Notes: generated by a model not told the origin, from the sequence alone. 64,000 nucleotides of DNA from Nomia melanderi (GCF_051020985.1 NC_135002.1:9920001-9984000); one strand, 5' to 3'; shown: positions 38,075-50,645, numbered from the stretch's first letter. Translations and numbers: made by a program.

Positions 38075-38182
38075 AATTTAAACGTTGGATTCGGGGATCT
38101 CGTTAATTTGACGGTTCCCGAATTTCACAATTTAAACGATGGATTCAAAGATCTCGCTGATTCGAGGACTCTTAGGTTTCAT
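38075..38182. repeat. 54-bp tandem duplication
   Basis: AATTTAAACGTTGGATTC at 38075 and AATTTAAACGATGGATTC at 38129 start two adjacent units that stay similar through GATCTCG. The unit is a multiple of three, so the plus-strand open frame 37703-38284 (193 codons) reads two similar 18-residue units (NLNVGFGDL and NLNDGFKDL). The frame otherwise has no recognisable domain. Confidence 0.6.
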
Positions 38183-38659
38183 ATGGTTCATTATCTTTTG
38201 ATCGCTGGTGAGACTGGTTCGTGTGGTAATATTAATATATACTTTCATTCGAAATTGCGATCGCTCTGTAATTTGCAATGTTAGAGATTTAGTGTTATAC
38301 GCGAGGAGTTGACTGATGCTTTGTTGAGTTAGATTCTAGCCTTAAACTATACTTTTCTCTTTCCATCGTCGTGAATATGTAATATGTATTCTTAATTATA
38401 TAGGTTAATATGTAATACGTAAGTAATTCTTGTTTTATTGTTATACTAAGAAAAGTACTGTTGATTAAAGGGGACGTGTTGAGTTGATTGGAAAATTCCT
38501 TTTGCTCGGTGTTTCTTTCATTTCTTTTTAGCGAGTAGATTGATCATTTATAGTTTAGAAATAAGAGCAAAACTGAAGCATCGTTCCTCGATAATCTGTG
38601 CTCTCCTCTTCTCGCGCACCGGCGCGTGCAAGAAAGCGACATGATCGGTTCGTTCTCTC

Positions 38660-38754
38660 CACGTGCCGTGACCGTTGTCAGGGTAACGGCGTCCTTGTCC
38701 CGCGCAATCATTCTCGGAATCCGGAGCCCGGTGGAAAAGCTTCGCTTCCGGTAT
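38660..38754. promoter_or_regulatory. Duplicated module copy 1 with RFX X-box
   Basis: Begins CACGTGCCG and contains GTTGTCAGGGTAAC (38674-38687), which fits the RFX X-box consensus RYYVYYN(1-3)RRHRAC used for Drosophila Rfx sites. CCTTGTCCCGCGCAATCA follows. The first 67 bp match copy 2 at 55 positions. RFX factors drive ciliary gene expression in insect sensory neurons, so a role as enhancer of the host gene is plausible but is inference. Confidence 0.4.
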
Positions 38755-38995
38755 TGTGCGTAATCGAACACCAACCCGGTGGCAATGAAATATCGTTTCC
38801 ATTCGATTGTGAACTGATCCTGATTGTCCTTCGTCCTTGTTCCCTCCGGGTATTTCTCGGTTGTTCAGCCTCCGGAATTTCGCTCGCTGATTCCGTCCGT
38901 TAAGATTTCCAATTTCATTTCTTTTGTCACGTGCATTCAAACGATCGCGAATAAAATTAAACGCTAATCTCTACGTATTCCTTACACTCGTACCT

Positions 38996-39200
38996 TTAAC
39001 CTAAAGCAGAATCGTCACTTTTGATATTTCATACTAAATTTCGTATAATTCATCACTACGTGAAGTATCGGAAGAAAATAGTTTTCTTTCCCAATGTACG
39101 TGTGATCTCTCGCTAAATCAATTTCATAAGTTGTCATCTGCATCTCGTTAGGAAATATCAAGTGTTCCGAGTGATAAACTTCTGGAGTGTAAACGGTTAA
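38996..39200. mobile_element. Possible TTAA-flanked MITE (weak)
   Basis: TTAACC at 38996 and GGTTAA at 39200 (reverse complement TTAACCGTTTACACTCC, like the other TTAACCCTTTGCA-type ends) bound 205 bp of AT-rich DNA. Only the outer six bases and scattered inner ones agree, so the left boundary is uncertain. It lies between the two X-box modules. Confidence 0.2.
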
Positions 39201-39699
39201 GCTTCGTGAAGGTTTACATGCGAGTGTCACTTAATTAATAACGCGGTAATTAAAAATCGGTAATATAAGATACGTTAATACCGTTAAATTTTATTTCATC
39301 AAGTCTATGAAATACAAAGTACAAAACAAAGAAAACAGCAACTATCTTTAGATTCTTCAACAGTTTCTTAAATTTAGATAATCCAACAGCTTTTCAAGTA
39401 AAAAAAAAGCGACACTTTTGTTGGCATATTATTTTTGATGGGACAGGAATGAGCAGTGAGTGTCGGTTGGGCGAGGGATGAAAATCGACCAGGCGTGACC
39501 TTCCAGTGAATTACCGTCTAGTCTGGCGGTTTCGAGTAACTTATACGGCAATCGAGAGAAAATCCCGTTGGAAAGACAATCGCTGCGGCTATGTATTATC
39601 CGACCCGCTCAATGACAATAACCCGAATCCCGGTAGGATCAGCAAAGTGATCGTCGCGCGCACATTTTGGGGTCAGTAGATGAGGAGGAACGTAAGCAG

Positions 39700-39786
39700 C
39701 ACGTGCCGTTTTCGTTGTCAGGGCAACGATGACCTTGTCCCGCGCAATCAACCCCGGAATCCTAAGTGCTCTCTCTGTTCCGGTAT
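39700..39786. promoter_or_regulatory. Duplicated module copy 2 with RFX X-box
   Basis: Same layout as 38660-38754: CACGTGCCG, then GTTGTCAGGGCAAC (39714-39727), then CCTTGTCCCGCGCAATCA, CGGAATCC, and after an 8-bp indel TTCCGGTAT. The X-box here is closer to the palindromic ideal because CGTTG and CAACG are perfectly complementary. Regulatory role inferred from motif and duplication only. Confidence 0.4.
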
Positions 39787-39789
39787 CTC

Positions 39790-42700
39790 CGCCAATCTCG
39801 AAAGACCATATGGTGATAATGCGAGTTCGCGGGTTCCAGCTAACCCAGACCTTTCGCTACCTTCTTTCCTTTATCGTTTTGCTTATTGTTTCTGTGTCGG
39901 TTCGATTTTATTCGTTTTAGATGCGAGTTTATATTCCCTGTGCCAATAAGTATCCACCTTGAACGAAACTTTGCATCGAAGAGCACAAAATAGGCATATT
40001 CAATGCAGATTCCTCTTATATCATAGTTCATATACGAATCCTTTCCATCTTTGATTAAAAAAATTCACATGCAATATTATTTGTCCTAAGAAAATTTCAG
40101 TTACTCTTAATACAAATCGAGCAACTTGTTCACGAACACTGAAATAATTGCATATTATACAGTAATTACATTGAAGATAACCTTAATCAAATTACTTCAT
40201 AATTGTACAAATCATCGAATAAAAATCCTCAAAAACTGAATATATCGATTCAACTAATTCTACAATCAATTATCCTCAACAATACCCTCGAAGAACAAAT
40301 GTGACGTAATTTAAATCCGGGTATTCCGTAACACAAACCTCTATTTGTGAACCACTCACTTATACCGAAAATACAATTAACCAATTCGATGGCCTGTATT
40401 TCAAACGTTAATACCGTGAATGCTTTGTCTTTTAATCAAAGGCAGCGTGGAAGAATGTAATCTAATTCCACTTCCATCGATTCCAATTCCTTAATCAGTG
40501 GTCCGGATTCTTCTGCGTTGGTCTGATAATTGAAAACAATTTTCCGGATAGAACGCGCAGCCTGCCGTCCTTCATCCCGGTTTTCCAGTCTCGTGCGCGG
40601 CGTGGATCGGCGGCAGCAGCGTTTCATAGGCAAAGAACCCGGGTTACGGCCGCTGATATATAGTCGCTCGGAAGCCCGGAACACCGAGCGAGCTCGGTGA
40701 AGGCTAAATGGGGTGAAGGTCTCCAGGGTTGGAAGTCCTGGCAGGGTTGTAGGGATGCTTAGTGTGGAGGATCGAACTTGCTGTTGGAAGGTTAGCCGGC
40801 CTGGAGTGGGAATACGCGTTCAATTCCGCCTCTCTTTCTCCGGCCGGCTCGTGATTCCGCCTCCAGCGTCCTCGCGGCATTGAATCAATCGCTTTTCGGG
40901 AAATGTTTTTTTTCTATAAGCCTTCACCTTGAATGTCGATTCAAATTGTTGTTAAAGCCGTTCGTTCGGGGAAGAGGTCAACTCAGCGAAATGGAGAAAT
41001 GGAGTAACATCTCAACGAAATTAATTCCATGCACGGAGATTTATTAATTTACCGTTGAGATTCGAGAACATTTGAAGAGTGGAATTAATTAGTTTGGCGT
41101 CTGGGAAAGAGAATTAAAAAAGGAAGATTCTCGTTGGACGATGAAATTATTGGATGTTGTTCGACTGGTCTTAAATGTTTAAACGAAAGGAATATTAATT
41201 TATATGTTTGTCTCAATAGTGCATGGCATTCGCAGTTCAATCACGACTTCTGCCTTCTTTTACGAAGGAATAAATTCCAATACGAACGATGGAAGTAATT
41301 CATAATGCAAGTTAGCATTGTCAGATTCCTGGAAATTAATAATGGCTGCTCGAAAACGCGTTCGTAATCTTCATAACCGTTATTGCTTCCGCCGGTATGC
41401 TCGGCCTTTTTCATTGTTTTTGCGTCGCGATAAAAATTGGACTTTATAAAACTGAGCGATGATAAGGATACGGAGATACGGATGACGGTTAATAATTTAC
41501 AATTTCGAAACGATCGGATGACCTTGTCTAAAAAATCCAGGGAAGATATACATAACTTCTTTTCTTCAATCTGGAATAGTTCTTTAGAATTGTTCAGAGG
41601 TAAAATTCGGATTCACTAGTGTGAAAATTGAATTATTCTATTTGCTGACTATCGCTCGACAAACATGAAATGATGTGAGTTCATTCTTTTCTTTGAGTAT
41701 TTTATCAGTTGATCGCCTGATACGTTGATTGATGCGTTAATACTGGAAATACTGAGGCGATCAATATCTCTGCTGTATTATTTGTCAGAGGCTGGATGTT
41801 TGGGGATGCTTTTAATAGGGCATTTATTAGGATCAGCTTTCGCGAAATTACTGGATTATAATCTTCTCGCTGGGACCCTTCGAAGATGTTCATTAATTAT
41901 TTAGATGAGACTGTCCTTCGAGATCTCTGAAGCATGTAATTAGATTATTCTGGATTAGTGATTGTTCTTAGAATCCCCTCGGCTTCTTCAGATAATACGG
42001 ACATTCTGTAAGAACATTTGTAGTTTCAATGAATTCGACGGATTAGTTGAATGTGTAGCAGCTGCGCATTCCTTTCTATTACAACTCCTCAACCCAAAGT
42101 TACTATCCAATAGTTTCAAATAGATGACAAAGTATAATTAACACGACCACTATAAACTATATACAAAACTGAAAGTAATTTCGTAGATTATCTAGAAATC
42201 AAGTAGAATAAGTCGATGACTGGTCGGGCATGGAATATACATAAGTCCTTCTGGAATTTGATAGTCACAATTTATTTAATGTTTCCGTCGTAGTATGAAA
42301 TTAATGGAACTAGTTTTATGTTCAAATATGAGAATGACAAAAACAACATTAATTAATACTTATTAGTTAATGTAACGATTTTCAATCACCCTGAGATTAC
42401 AAACGAATGTACTTTAAGTTCAGCGGGTAGTAATTTCAGACTGATAGCGTTGCTTACCGCAGAAGAAAGTTTTAAGAATTCCTGCTGCCATAAATCATCA
42501 TTGAACCTGTCCTTGATTCCATTCTTCCAATTTCGGCGATCGCCGCGCGTGAATTAAGTTAGTCATGTTCACGACGGCGTCCCTAACCTAGACTAAGTGA
42601 CGATGCAGTGTCAGTGCACGAGCTGATCACACTCTCCCTATCTTCCCTCTCCCAGCTGCTCATTACTCGGCTTTCCTGCGATCTAATAACCGCGTCCAGC

Positions 42701-42900
42701 GCTTGTCACGAGATGATAGCGTTATATTGACATCGACAGAATCGTTCCCCTCTTCGTCTACCATTCCACGGCTCGTATCTTTCTATTATCCGCATCATCT
42801 CCTGCATTCAAATGCTCGTACTCTAAACATTCACAACATTTAAATTGTCCAATGTACTTTACGTTAACAAGAAATCATCTTTTACTTAAATTACTACTTG
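39790..42900. other. AT-rich intronic filler
   Basis: Contains a moderately CpG-rich stretch at about 40540-40880. No exon, repeat pair or RNA gene recognised. Confidence 0.5.
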
Positions 42901-42903
42901 AAA

Positions 42904-42942
42904 CTAATAATTATTAGTAATTATTCTTTGTTTCAGGTAAGT
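42904..42942 (+). promoter_or_regulatory. Candidate recursive (ratchet) splice site
   Basis: CTAAT (42904-42908) fits an insect branch point. It is followed by a pyrimidine tract, TTATTCTTTGTTTCAG (acceptor AG at 42935-42936), abutting GTAAGT (42937-42942). The juxtaposed TTTCAG|GTAAGT is the consensus of zero-nucleotide-exon recursive splice sites known from long Drosophila introns. It lies on the same strand as the exon at 253-568, 42.4 kb after its donor. I found no other CAG|GTAAGT with a pyrimidine tract on the plus strand. Confidence 0.55.
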
Positions 42943-42996
42943 CGATGTCTACGCTCACAGTTATTGCAATTTGAAGCCTATGAGACTACTTTTGTT
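42937..42996 (+). other. Possible recursive-splicing exon with premature stop
   Basis: A second strong donor (GTAAGT at 42997-43002) lies 60 bases after the ratchet point, which could define an RS-exon between the two. Entering in phase 1, as dictated by the upstream donor, the frame meets TGA after about a dozen codons, so inclusion would truncate the protein. The second GTAAGT could also be coincidental. Confidence 0.3.
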
Positions 42997-43009
42997 GTAA
43001 GTACTGTCT

Positions 43010-43865
43010 TTTTTTAAATCACTATACACGTACACAGAAAGTAGATATAAATTTAGTTATTTCATTCAGTAATTAACATTAATGCCTTATAACATAAATT
43101 TGGAAGATAGATACAATTTCAGACAGGTTTGAATGAATATAAATATAATTTTTCAATACTGAATTGAACTTAGATATTGTTTTTTGGTTATGCATCGTTT
43201 AGTCTTTAGTGAAAAAACAATGTTTTTCTCTGGTTCTAGTGCATTATTTACGATAATGTAGTGCAGGGAGAGTAGTCGTTAAAGCAGTCAAATAAATTAA
43301 GTTTGTAGCTGCAGTTTGCTGGTGAAGGCCGTACACGTGAGTCTCGCGTTGCACGTGCGACCTGTTGCAGTTGCAACGCCCCTCGCGATTCGTCCCGCGG
43401 TCAGCAGATGTCAGACAACGACGCGACGCCAGCACTTTCTGTCGGCAAAGTCGTAAACTACCATCAACTTGATTCGTTGGCTCGTTCGTTTGCGGTCTGA
43501 CTTGTACTGCCACCTACTACTTCCAACGGACACGCGCTCGTGGCTTACCCGATACGGAAGCTACCTACTTGCTGCAGCGAGTGTCGCGTTTTGTCGTTTG
43601 CCTCCGGAAGCGGCGCGTTGATTGATCACTGATCGCTTCGTGCGTATCATCTCTGGATATAACATTTTTTGAATTTTATTAGTTTTCCTATACAATGTCG
43701 TTAACATGCTAGGTGCAATCGTAGATAGTTGAAATATTGACAGACTTAAAGTTATTAACATAAATAGCAATTTTTTAATTGAATCTATAGATAAATTATA
43801 CGTCGTGACATTCACAGTTCTATTTAAGTATATTTATATAATTAACAGTCTTAGTAAGAGTATTC
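43010..43865. other. Intronic filler
   Basis: AT-rich with a CpG patch at 43310-43640. A plus-strand CAC|GTGAGT at about 43337 resembles a donor but has no coding-like frame before it. Confidence 0.4.
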
Positions 43866-43869
43866 AGTT

Positions 43870-44150
43870 TTAACACTTCCATTATTATAATACCGAATTC
43901 ATAAATTCTTTCTATAATAAAAATCTTCCGCTTCGTTCATTATTAACTGACTCAATTAAACTAATATTCATAGCTGTCCGTTTCTAAAGTAAAGCTTCCT
44001 ATAAAATAATCTGTTCACTGCCTATTTTTAGAGATCAGTAAATTATAAGTGTAAGTTTCGAAATTATCCATTCCTTTATGAAACTATTAAATTTTATATT
44101 GTCCAGCTGTGCAACACCGTCCGCGAATAAATTGCAGTAGAAGTGGTTAA
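43870..44150. mobile_element. TTAA-flanked MITE, family with 58-kb copy
   Basis: Left TTAACACTTCCATTA and right reverse complement TTAACCACTTCTACT align with a one-base insertion. An internal 19-mer, AATCTGTTCACTGCCTATT (44008-44026), is identical to 58062-58080 in the element at 57891-58245, with similar offset from the left end. Size 281 bp, non-coding. The shared core makes a common family more credible than the ends alone. Confidence 0.4.
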
Positions 44151-44159
44151 GGGTGGGCA

Positions 44160-46130
44160 AAGGGAGATTTGTCGAGGCCGTCCCAGTGTTCCCCGCCGGG
44201 CCCCGGGGTCAATGCACTTCTTCGAGCCGCCGCTTTCCGTATTGTTGACGAAGTGAGAGGGTAGGCGGTCAGATTAAGTATCCTTACCGCAAAAGTGGGT
44301 TGCGCAACTGCATTGCTATGAATCGTGTGGCAACTCCGGCAGCAGCTTTATAGAGGCGAGCACCGGCGAATGGGCGGTTTCGCTTTCTTCAATGTCCGAC
44401 GCTAACATTCTTGTCTACCCGGCTCGCTAGATACCAGCGAACCCGACGACGTGAAAGTCGTCGCGATTGCAGTTTTCACTTCTTCGTGCAGCCGTCGCGC
44501 TGTCCCGTTTCGCAAAATATGGTGCAGTGATCCAACGATTTTCTGGTTCACCCACTATCCGCTTTTTCTTCTTCTTGCACAGGCCGGTCGGAGTCCAAAC
44601 ACCGAAAGCTTGCTCCCGTTCGTCTTGCAACAGATTCGTATCCTTGTAATCATAGAAAACTTAACGGCATAAGCGTTACACCGATTACAAATGACAAATT
44701 TTCATTGCCAATGTAAAGGGCGACGAGAATTTTTTCTTATGAAAATTGAAAATAGAATAGAGAATTGTGATAATCACCTTTATAAATGAAAATATGAAGG
44801 CATTTTTTAATTAGAATTGTACGATCTATTTGTAAAATCAGTTCTTTTGCAACTTTGGTAATTTTGCGGGGTTATTAGAATTTTTAATGGTACTCGAATA
44901 GCTAATAGTTATGACCGTGTCGTACGAGGTACTTAAAGTCGAAACCAACGACAAACGTAACTTAGTGTTTCCTAAAAAGTGTTAAAATTGGCAGTGGAAT
45001 GCTAGTCGCCTTAAAATGTATATAGACAGATTCAATGGTCATGCTTAACATGCACTTTCATTTTCTTTCAGGTATCCGTGTACATATTAGATCATAATGT
45101 ATCATACAAACAAAGATCATATTATCTAATTTTGATATTTAATAATAAGATTCCAAGTAGCTGTATTTAATGAAATCGAAGTAGAAAATTATGATTTTTA
45201 ATCACCGAGAATTGTCGATTGTAAAGGAAAATTAAAGATTACTGTTGCAATTGTAATTTCTTTTCAAAAGCGCGATCGGGGGTTGAAGAATCAACATGGA
45301 GGCTCGCATCGCGTCGCCTGGCGTCACATAGTGGCGGTCTGCGAAACTACAGTGATTTCAATGCGCCGACAAGCGCGAGCAGTGCTCTTTGGGATGATGT
45401 TGGCGCCCCGTGCGTGTGTGTGCGCGTGCCCGTGTTGGTATCTGCTAAACGCGGGCCGTGTGTGTCCTCGTATACGTGGTGTCTCGCACACAACTAAGCC
45501 AAAGTTCAGTCACTCCGTAACCTCCTTTCGATCGAAACTATTACACACTAGCCAGTGACTCTCAACGAGGCGAGTTTTTACTTTCGTTCTCGTTTCTTCT
45601 CACGATTCTTCTTTTAACACGTTCGACCGACACCGAAATTAAATTTTAATTTTGATCGGAGATATTAACATGTTAATGAAATTTCGACGTTACGTCAAAG
45701 CTTCTAAATTAAATACACAAATAAGTATATATTCAAAATATACCTTATCAAAAATATTACACTTCATTCTTTATAACTATCTTCTATCTTTCTGGTACAA
45801 AACGATCCCCATCGGAGGAACACCTCATTTTCTACATTTGCCATTTCCGTTTCTCGAAGCAACAAACACTAACACTGACATTACATCGATATTAATGGTT
45901 ATTCTATACGTATAAAGCAAAGTTATTTATCACGGAACACATTTCATTAAAAGCAAACGGTACACTTCGGTCTCGATATTCTCTACAGTTGCCAGAATGT
46001 TTCATGAGTTTCCGGCATCATCGTCACCTAAAGCTGTTGCCGATTGGAAATTTCGTGAATATCAGAGAGCGAAAATCTGCAATTGCGTTCCCAAAATCGA
46101 CTTGATCGCCGAGCATAGAACAATTCGGAG
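44160..46130. other. Intronic filler
   Basis: A CpG patch at about 44160-44480 and a GTGTGTGCGCG-rich stretch at about 45280-45530, with AT-rich sequence between. TTTCTTTCAG|GTATCC at 45071/45072 is a good acceptor with a poor abutting donor. No exon recognised. Confidence 0.45.
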
Positions 46131-46139
46131 TTAGACGTT

Positions 46140-49100
46140 ACGTCACTGGCCCATTATGCGTCTAGATCAGTGGGACGGAATGGCCGGGGACCATTATGGC
46201 GGACCAGAATCTCGCTTGCTCGGGTCCAGAATCAAATGGTGTTCCTGCGGTCCCGTAATATCGGTCAGAACGCGTTGCACGCGCACGAAAGTAAAAGTAG
46301 GCGGGCAGCACGCGCTGAACTGCTCGAAACACGTCCTCGAACGGTCGCTGCACCGCGAGGAGTTACCCGGCCTCCGTGTTGTGCAACCGGTCCGGTAACT
46401 GTAGTTTAGTTTCGCGCCGCCTTTCAAAAGTTTCTCGAGTACGCCATGGTAATCTCGTTTCGTCACTGGGTCACCCCCGGGGAAACGCGTCGATCAATGG
46501 TTCAATCTCACACCTGAATTCCTTTCGCCACACTTGGGTCAATTGTTCGAACGCGGCGCCAATCGATCGAGCGGATTCCCGTGGCGGATACGCGCACAGC
46601 GCGCTGAGGTGTCCAGGGGAGGTTCTTCCTCGGCCGCCGCCGTATCGATCCGTGAAATCGACTAGGAATTGAGTTGTATAACCGATGAAGATGTCGGACG
46701 CCGATTTCAGGAGATGCGCGTGGGAGTCGACGGCGCGCCGGTGTTAAGTAAGCCGTTACGACTACGTTTCGGCTTCGCACGCGGCGAACGAAAGGACAAA
46801 GAGTTGTGTGACCACTTTCTCTGATCGCCGGTTGCGTGACACTTTCGCGGATCAAGGATTCGCAGCCGTTACGTTTGCTTTCTTCGAGAACTCTCCACGT
46901 GTAACCTCGTTACTCTTCCCGACGCGCGCTGCCGTCGCCCCGTTCGCCCGAAATGTAATCAGCCATTAAACGCCCGATGAACTTCTCCGCCGGTGTATGT
47001 GTGTTTTTAGGCTAGCGTTACGTAACGAGTTAGAAACTAGAGTTGTTTAAACGTGCCTGATAAGATAATTCGATTAAGCATGGCTCGCAGGCAACTTTAG
47101 GGGATGAGTAGTTTGGAATACATAAATCTAACGAGACAAACGTAGACATCCACTTAATCCGTTCAAACATTGATCATACTTCGCATCTTGATCAGAAACA
47201 CTAAGATAAGTCCGCGTGAATGTACTCTATTCGAGTCTCTAACTCTAATTCTCTAAGCCCTAAGCAAACATCTACAAATCGCTAAAAGTACAATGTTTAT
47301 CGATCACTTTTGTAGCTACTTTTAGTGTATTCCGGACAGAAGAACGATCAAAATAGATCTAAATGGACAAATTTGTCCAGCGAATCTCCTTAAATCTATC
47401 AGTTCTCAACCAATTCAACGTTAAGGAATCTCTCTGGGATCCAAGTAATCGTCTTAGCGAGGAAGCTCGCCGGAACGGCGAGCCGGTAGCAAAGGAACCA
47501 CAGCGAGCGGTGTCCGGAGGTAGGAAAAAGATCGGGATTTGTGGTGTCTGGCTATCATCTTCCGGGACGTTTCTTCCCGGGATGGAAGGTCTTAAACGTT
47601 CCCCGCGTGTACGTGCCAAGCGGTTGTTTGCCCGGCCGAGTTCGCGCGCGAGTCGAAGAGGTCCTAGGGACACACCGCGCCGTTCCACGAACGGTGGCTG
47701 CGCTCCTCGGTGAGAGCTTAGTCGGTCGTTGGGTTGCGTTGAGCAAGCCGAGAGCGAGCAGCAGTCACCTCGATAGCGAGTGTTGAACCCGCGGGAATCT
47801 AGGCCGGCGCACTGACACACCGCGTATACGAAAGGCGCGCTCGGGCGATCGCGAGCGAGCGAGAGCGCGCGCGTTCACGCGGCCACACATACGGCCGCGA
47901 CGCGACGCGACGCGTGGAAAGCGAAACTTTTTGCCGTGCATTTTGGAACACCCGTTTTTCCGACCGATATGGGACGAAGGGGATCGCGGGATGAAGAATG
48001 GGGCTAGGGAGACGTAACGTCGAGTCACCTAACGGATGAATGATTTCTTTATTCGCGGCGAATGCACCGGTGAAATTCAATTATTACAATGACTTGTATG
48101 TAATATTTCGCGCGGAGTATTGGAGTACTATAACTGGAGTCATGAGCAGCTTTATGGAAGTTTTTATTTTTATAGGTCAGTTTCTTCAAACTCGGAATGA
48201 AGATACAATCCATTTCAAAGGAAAGATTCTTCGTGGCAAATACAAAGTCAAAGCATCGCAAATGTTCCTTAGGAAACCTTGTATTTTAAATGGCCGCGCG
48301 AATATTCGCAGTTTAGTTACGGCTATTCAAATGTTCTCGGCGATTACGGAATGATTGACAAGATAGCTTCTTTACAGGTACACCTGCAATTAAGATTTCT
48401 GTAAGAATTAATCCTATAATCCGGTAATAATCGCATCGGTGGGAAATGAACGACCGTTCTGCGTACTTGAAATGTTATAATTCTACATCTTTCACACGGT
48501 TCTAGCCGGCTAATCCGCTGATACGTTTCAAATCGGCTCGGCCCGATCGTGCTGCATCGTTGCTAGAACAATCCAGCAGACGGTTCGAGAACTTTCGGCG
48601 CGGCGGCGCAAACGCATTTTCAAACGGGATTCGTTCGTTCCTGGTGATATTCCGTGAAAAAATCGGCGTTGCGTTGCGCGGCGGTCAATCGAGATCCCGT
48701 GAAACGTGAAAACCGATCTGCGCGTCGCACCGGAGCGAGCAGAATCGCGCGAAGAAGGATAAAAGAAACTCGCGATCGGGAATACGAAATCGAGAACCTT
48801 GGCGCGAGGTGTATGAAAGTGTCTGCATAACGGGCGGCCGTACATAGGCAAGATTTAATGATCGATAATCAGAACGATTTGCTAATGTTGCACAGGCAGA
48901 AGGTTACAATTTTAACGGAGAAAGAGAACGTGGATACGTGCACGGACGTGCAACCGTGGTGCAACGTGCAAGCGCGCGCTCGTCGAAGCGAATTCCATTC
49001 CCGGGACAGATTTCCTCCGGGTAAAACGCGTCTACCTGATCGATCCCGAGGATTTTCCAGCGATGATTCCAAAGATTCTTCGCGCGCGCGTACATCGCGC

Positions 49101-49360
49101 ATTGATTTTCATGAAACAGCTTGGAGCGGGACGAACCCAGACACGAATCTAATTGGAACTCGCGATTGGAAATCGATTCCTCTTTATGTTGTTTCAATCC
49201 TCCTGTCGACGATCGGCCGCTTCCGACTGTTATATTGCTAATCAGATATTTTTCGGAGAATACCGGGAATCTTTTCTTCCGAGATCTTCGAATTTTCTTT
49301 ATAAACGACTTTGGGGATAGAAATTTTCGAAGATCGTAAGATTCTTCGTCCATAGAAAAC
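46140..49360. other. Extended CpG-rich region
   Basis: CpG-dense blocks at about 46140-46960, 47440-48030 and 48540-49240. They generate long overlapping frames on both strands (for example 127 codons plus and 149 codons minus over 48858-49353). Opposing open frames over the same bases are typical of CpG-rich DNA rather than genes. GAGCGAGCGAGAGCGCGCG near 47850 is low-complexity. An alternative promoter is possible but unsupported. Confidence 0.4.
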
Positions 49361-49689
49361 TGAAATGGTCGGATTCTAGAAAAATAGAAGAAACTATTCC
49401 CATCATTCCTTATTGAAAGAAACGAATCATTCGTTCGTGTGTTTCAATTTCAAATACTGAATTTCGATCGAAATAACAACATTGATTCTCATAGATGTTC
49501 GTATCCTTGAACTGTAACGAAAAACAGGCTCCAAGACTCCGACGTCTTTGTCGAGCTTGAGAGATGAGAAAATCGAACGTTCGAGAGCATGTCGACGCAT
49601 CGTTTCCAGCAACTGTACGGATCGTAAACCGTGGAATAGGGTCTATTATATAATTCTCAAACTTAGTAATTGGAATCGATTAATCGAGG

Positions 49690-49748
49690 AGAATTCGAGC
49701 GCAGGGAAGAGAGAGTGATAGAGGGAGAGGGGGAGGAAGAGGGGGATG
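49690..49748. repeat. GA/GGA-rich microsatellite
   Basis: Purine tract of GAGAG and GGGAGG units on the plus strand. Confidence 0.6.
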
Positions 49749-50121
49749 GAACAGCTCTCGCATGACCGTTGTTCGTGTGTGCCTGTGCGTGATCCCTGCC
49801 AGTTACGCCGAAAGTGTCCCACTAATGCGAGGGAACAACGACCTGGCGTGTCTCTCCCCTCTCTCCTCGGCCGGCCTCACTCTCTTTGCGTCATCAAACG
49901 CCTCTAATAACGCACTGTCGTTGTCACTCGGCTCGATACGAGCCCGACCTGTTTCGCGCGAGGACCGACAACAAGTTTCGCTATGCGATCGCATTCGTAA
50001 CAGGCATTCCTCTGTAAACGCATTCCGATCCTCCGGTTCCTAGGAACCTCCAACGCCGCAACTTCTCCAACCCTCTCCTAAATCGCAAATTTTAATTTCT
50101 CATATTTTCAGTTACATGTTA

Positions 50122-50170
50122 TTAACGTTAGAACCGTTAAACGGATTTAAATGACCCATTTTTGATTCCT
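50122..50170. mobile_element. Isolated TTAA-type MITE left end
   Basis: TTAACGTTAGAACCG is followed by AAATGACCCATTTTTGAT. It aligns with the reverse complement of the end at 32084, including the subterminal AAAATGAC. I find no right-hand partner within 400 bp. Confidence 0.35.
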
Positions 50171-50645
50171 CCTTTCGCGGTGATTGAAAGGACACGAATG
50201 CTTCTTCGAGAAATTATTGTTCTGAATAACTTGAATCGGTAATACGTAAATTAAAATATAAGTTGATCGAGGTCTTAATAAACGGAGTCTTGTCATTTCT
50301 GTAAAAGAATAGAAAATCAATTTAATTTTCTCTGATCCTCTTTGATCTTTTCTTGTTCTTTTTAACTCTCGTGCCTTTAGCAGAGGACCAGCTTTGTGTT
50401 ATGACTCTAGCACTGACAGAAAGTGTATCGGATGTGGACACATATCCAAGTAATATAAAACGAAACTTTATTTTTCAAACGTACGTTTTATTAAAAGTCA
50501 TTGTTGATTATCAGGAGCAAAATTGAATATGGAAAACTGCAGATGTTTAATCTATTTTGGAAGATTTTACAATTGTTTAATGAAACTTTCTAGCCGACTG
50601 CATGACTCAGTTGTTTGAATTACAGTTACCATATCATAATGACAA

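Noticed and set aside
45069..45077. Second recursive splice site (TTTCTTTCAG|GTATCC)
   Set aside because: Good acceptor, but the abutting donor GTATCC is poor at +4 to +6. Not called without junction reads.
48858..49353. Opposing 127- and 149-codon frames
   Set aside because: Both strands are open over the same CpG-rich bases and neither has a recognisable motif. CpG-rich DNA lowers stop density on both strands.
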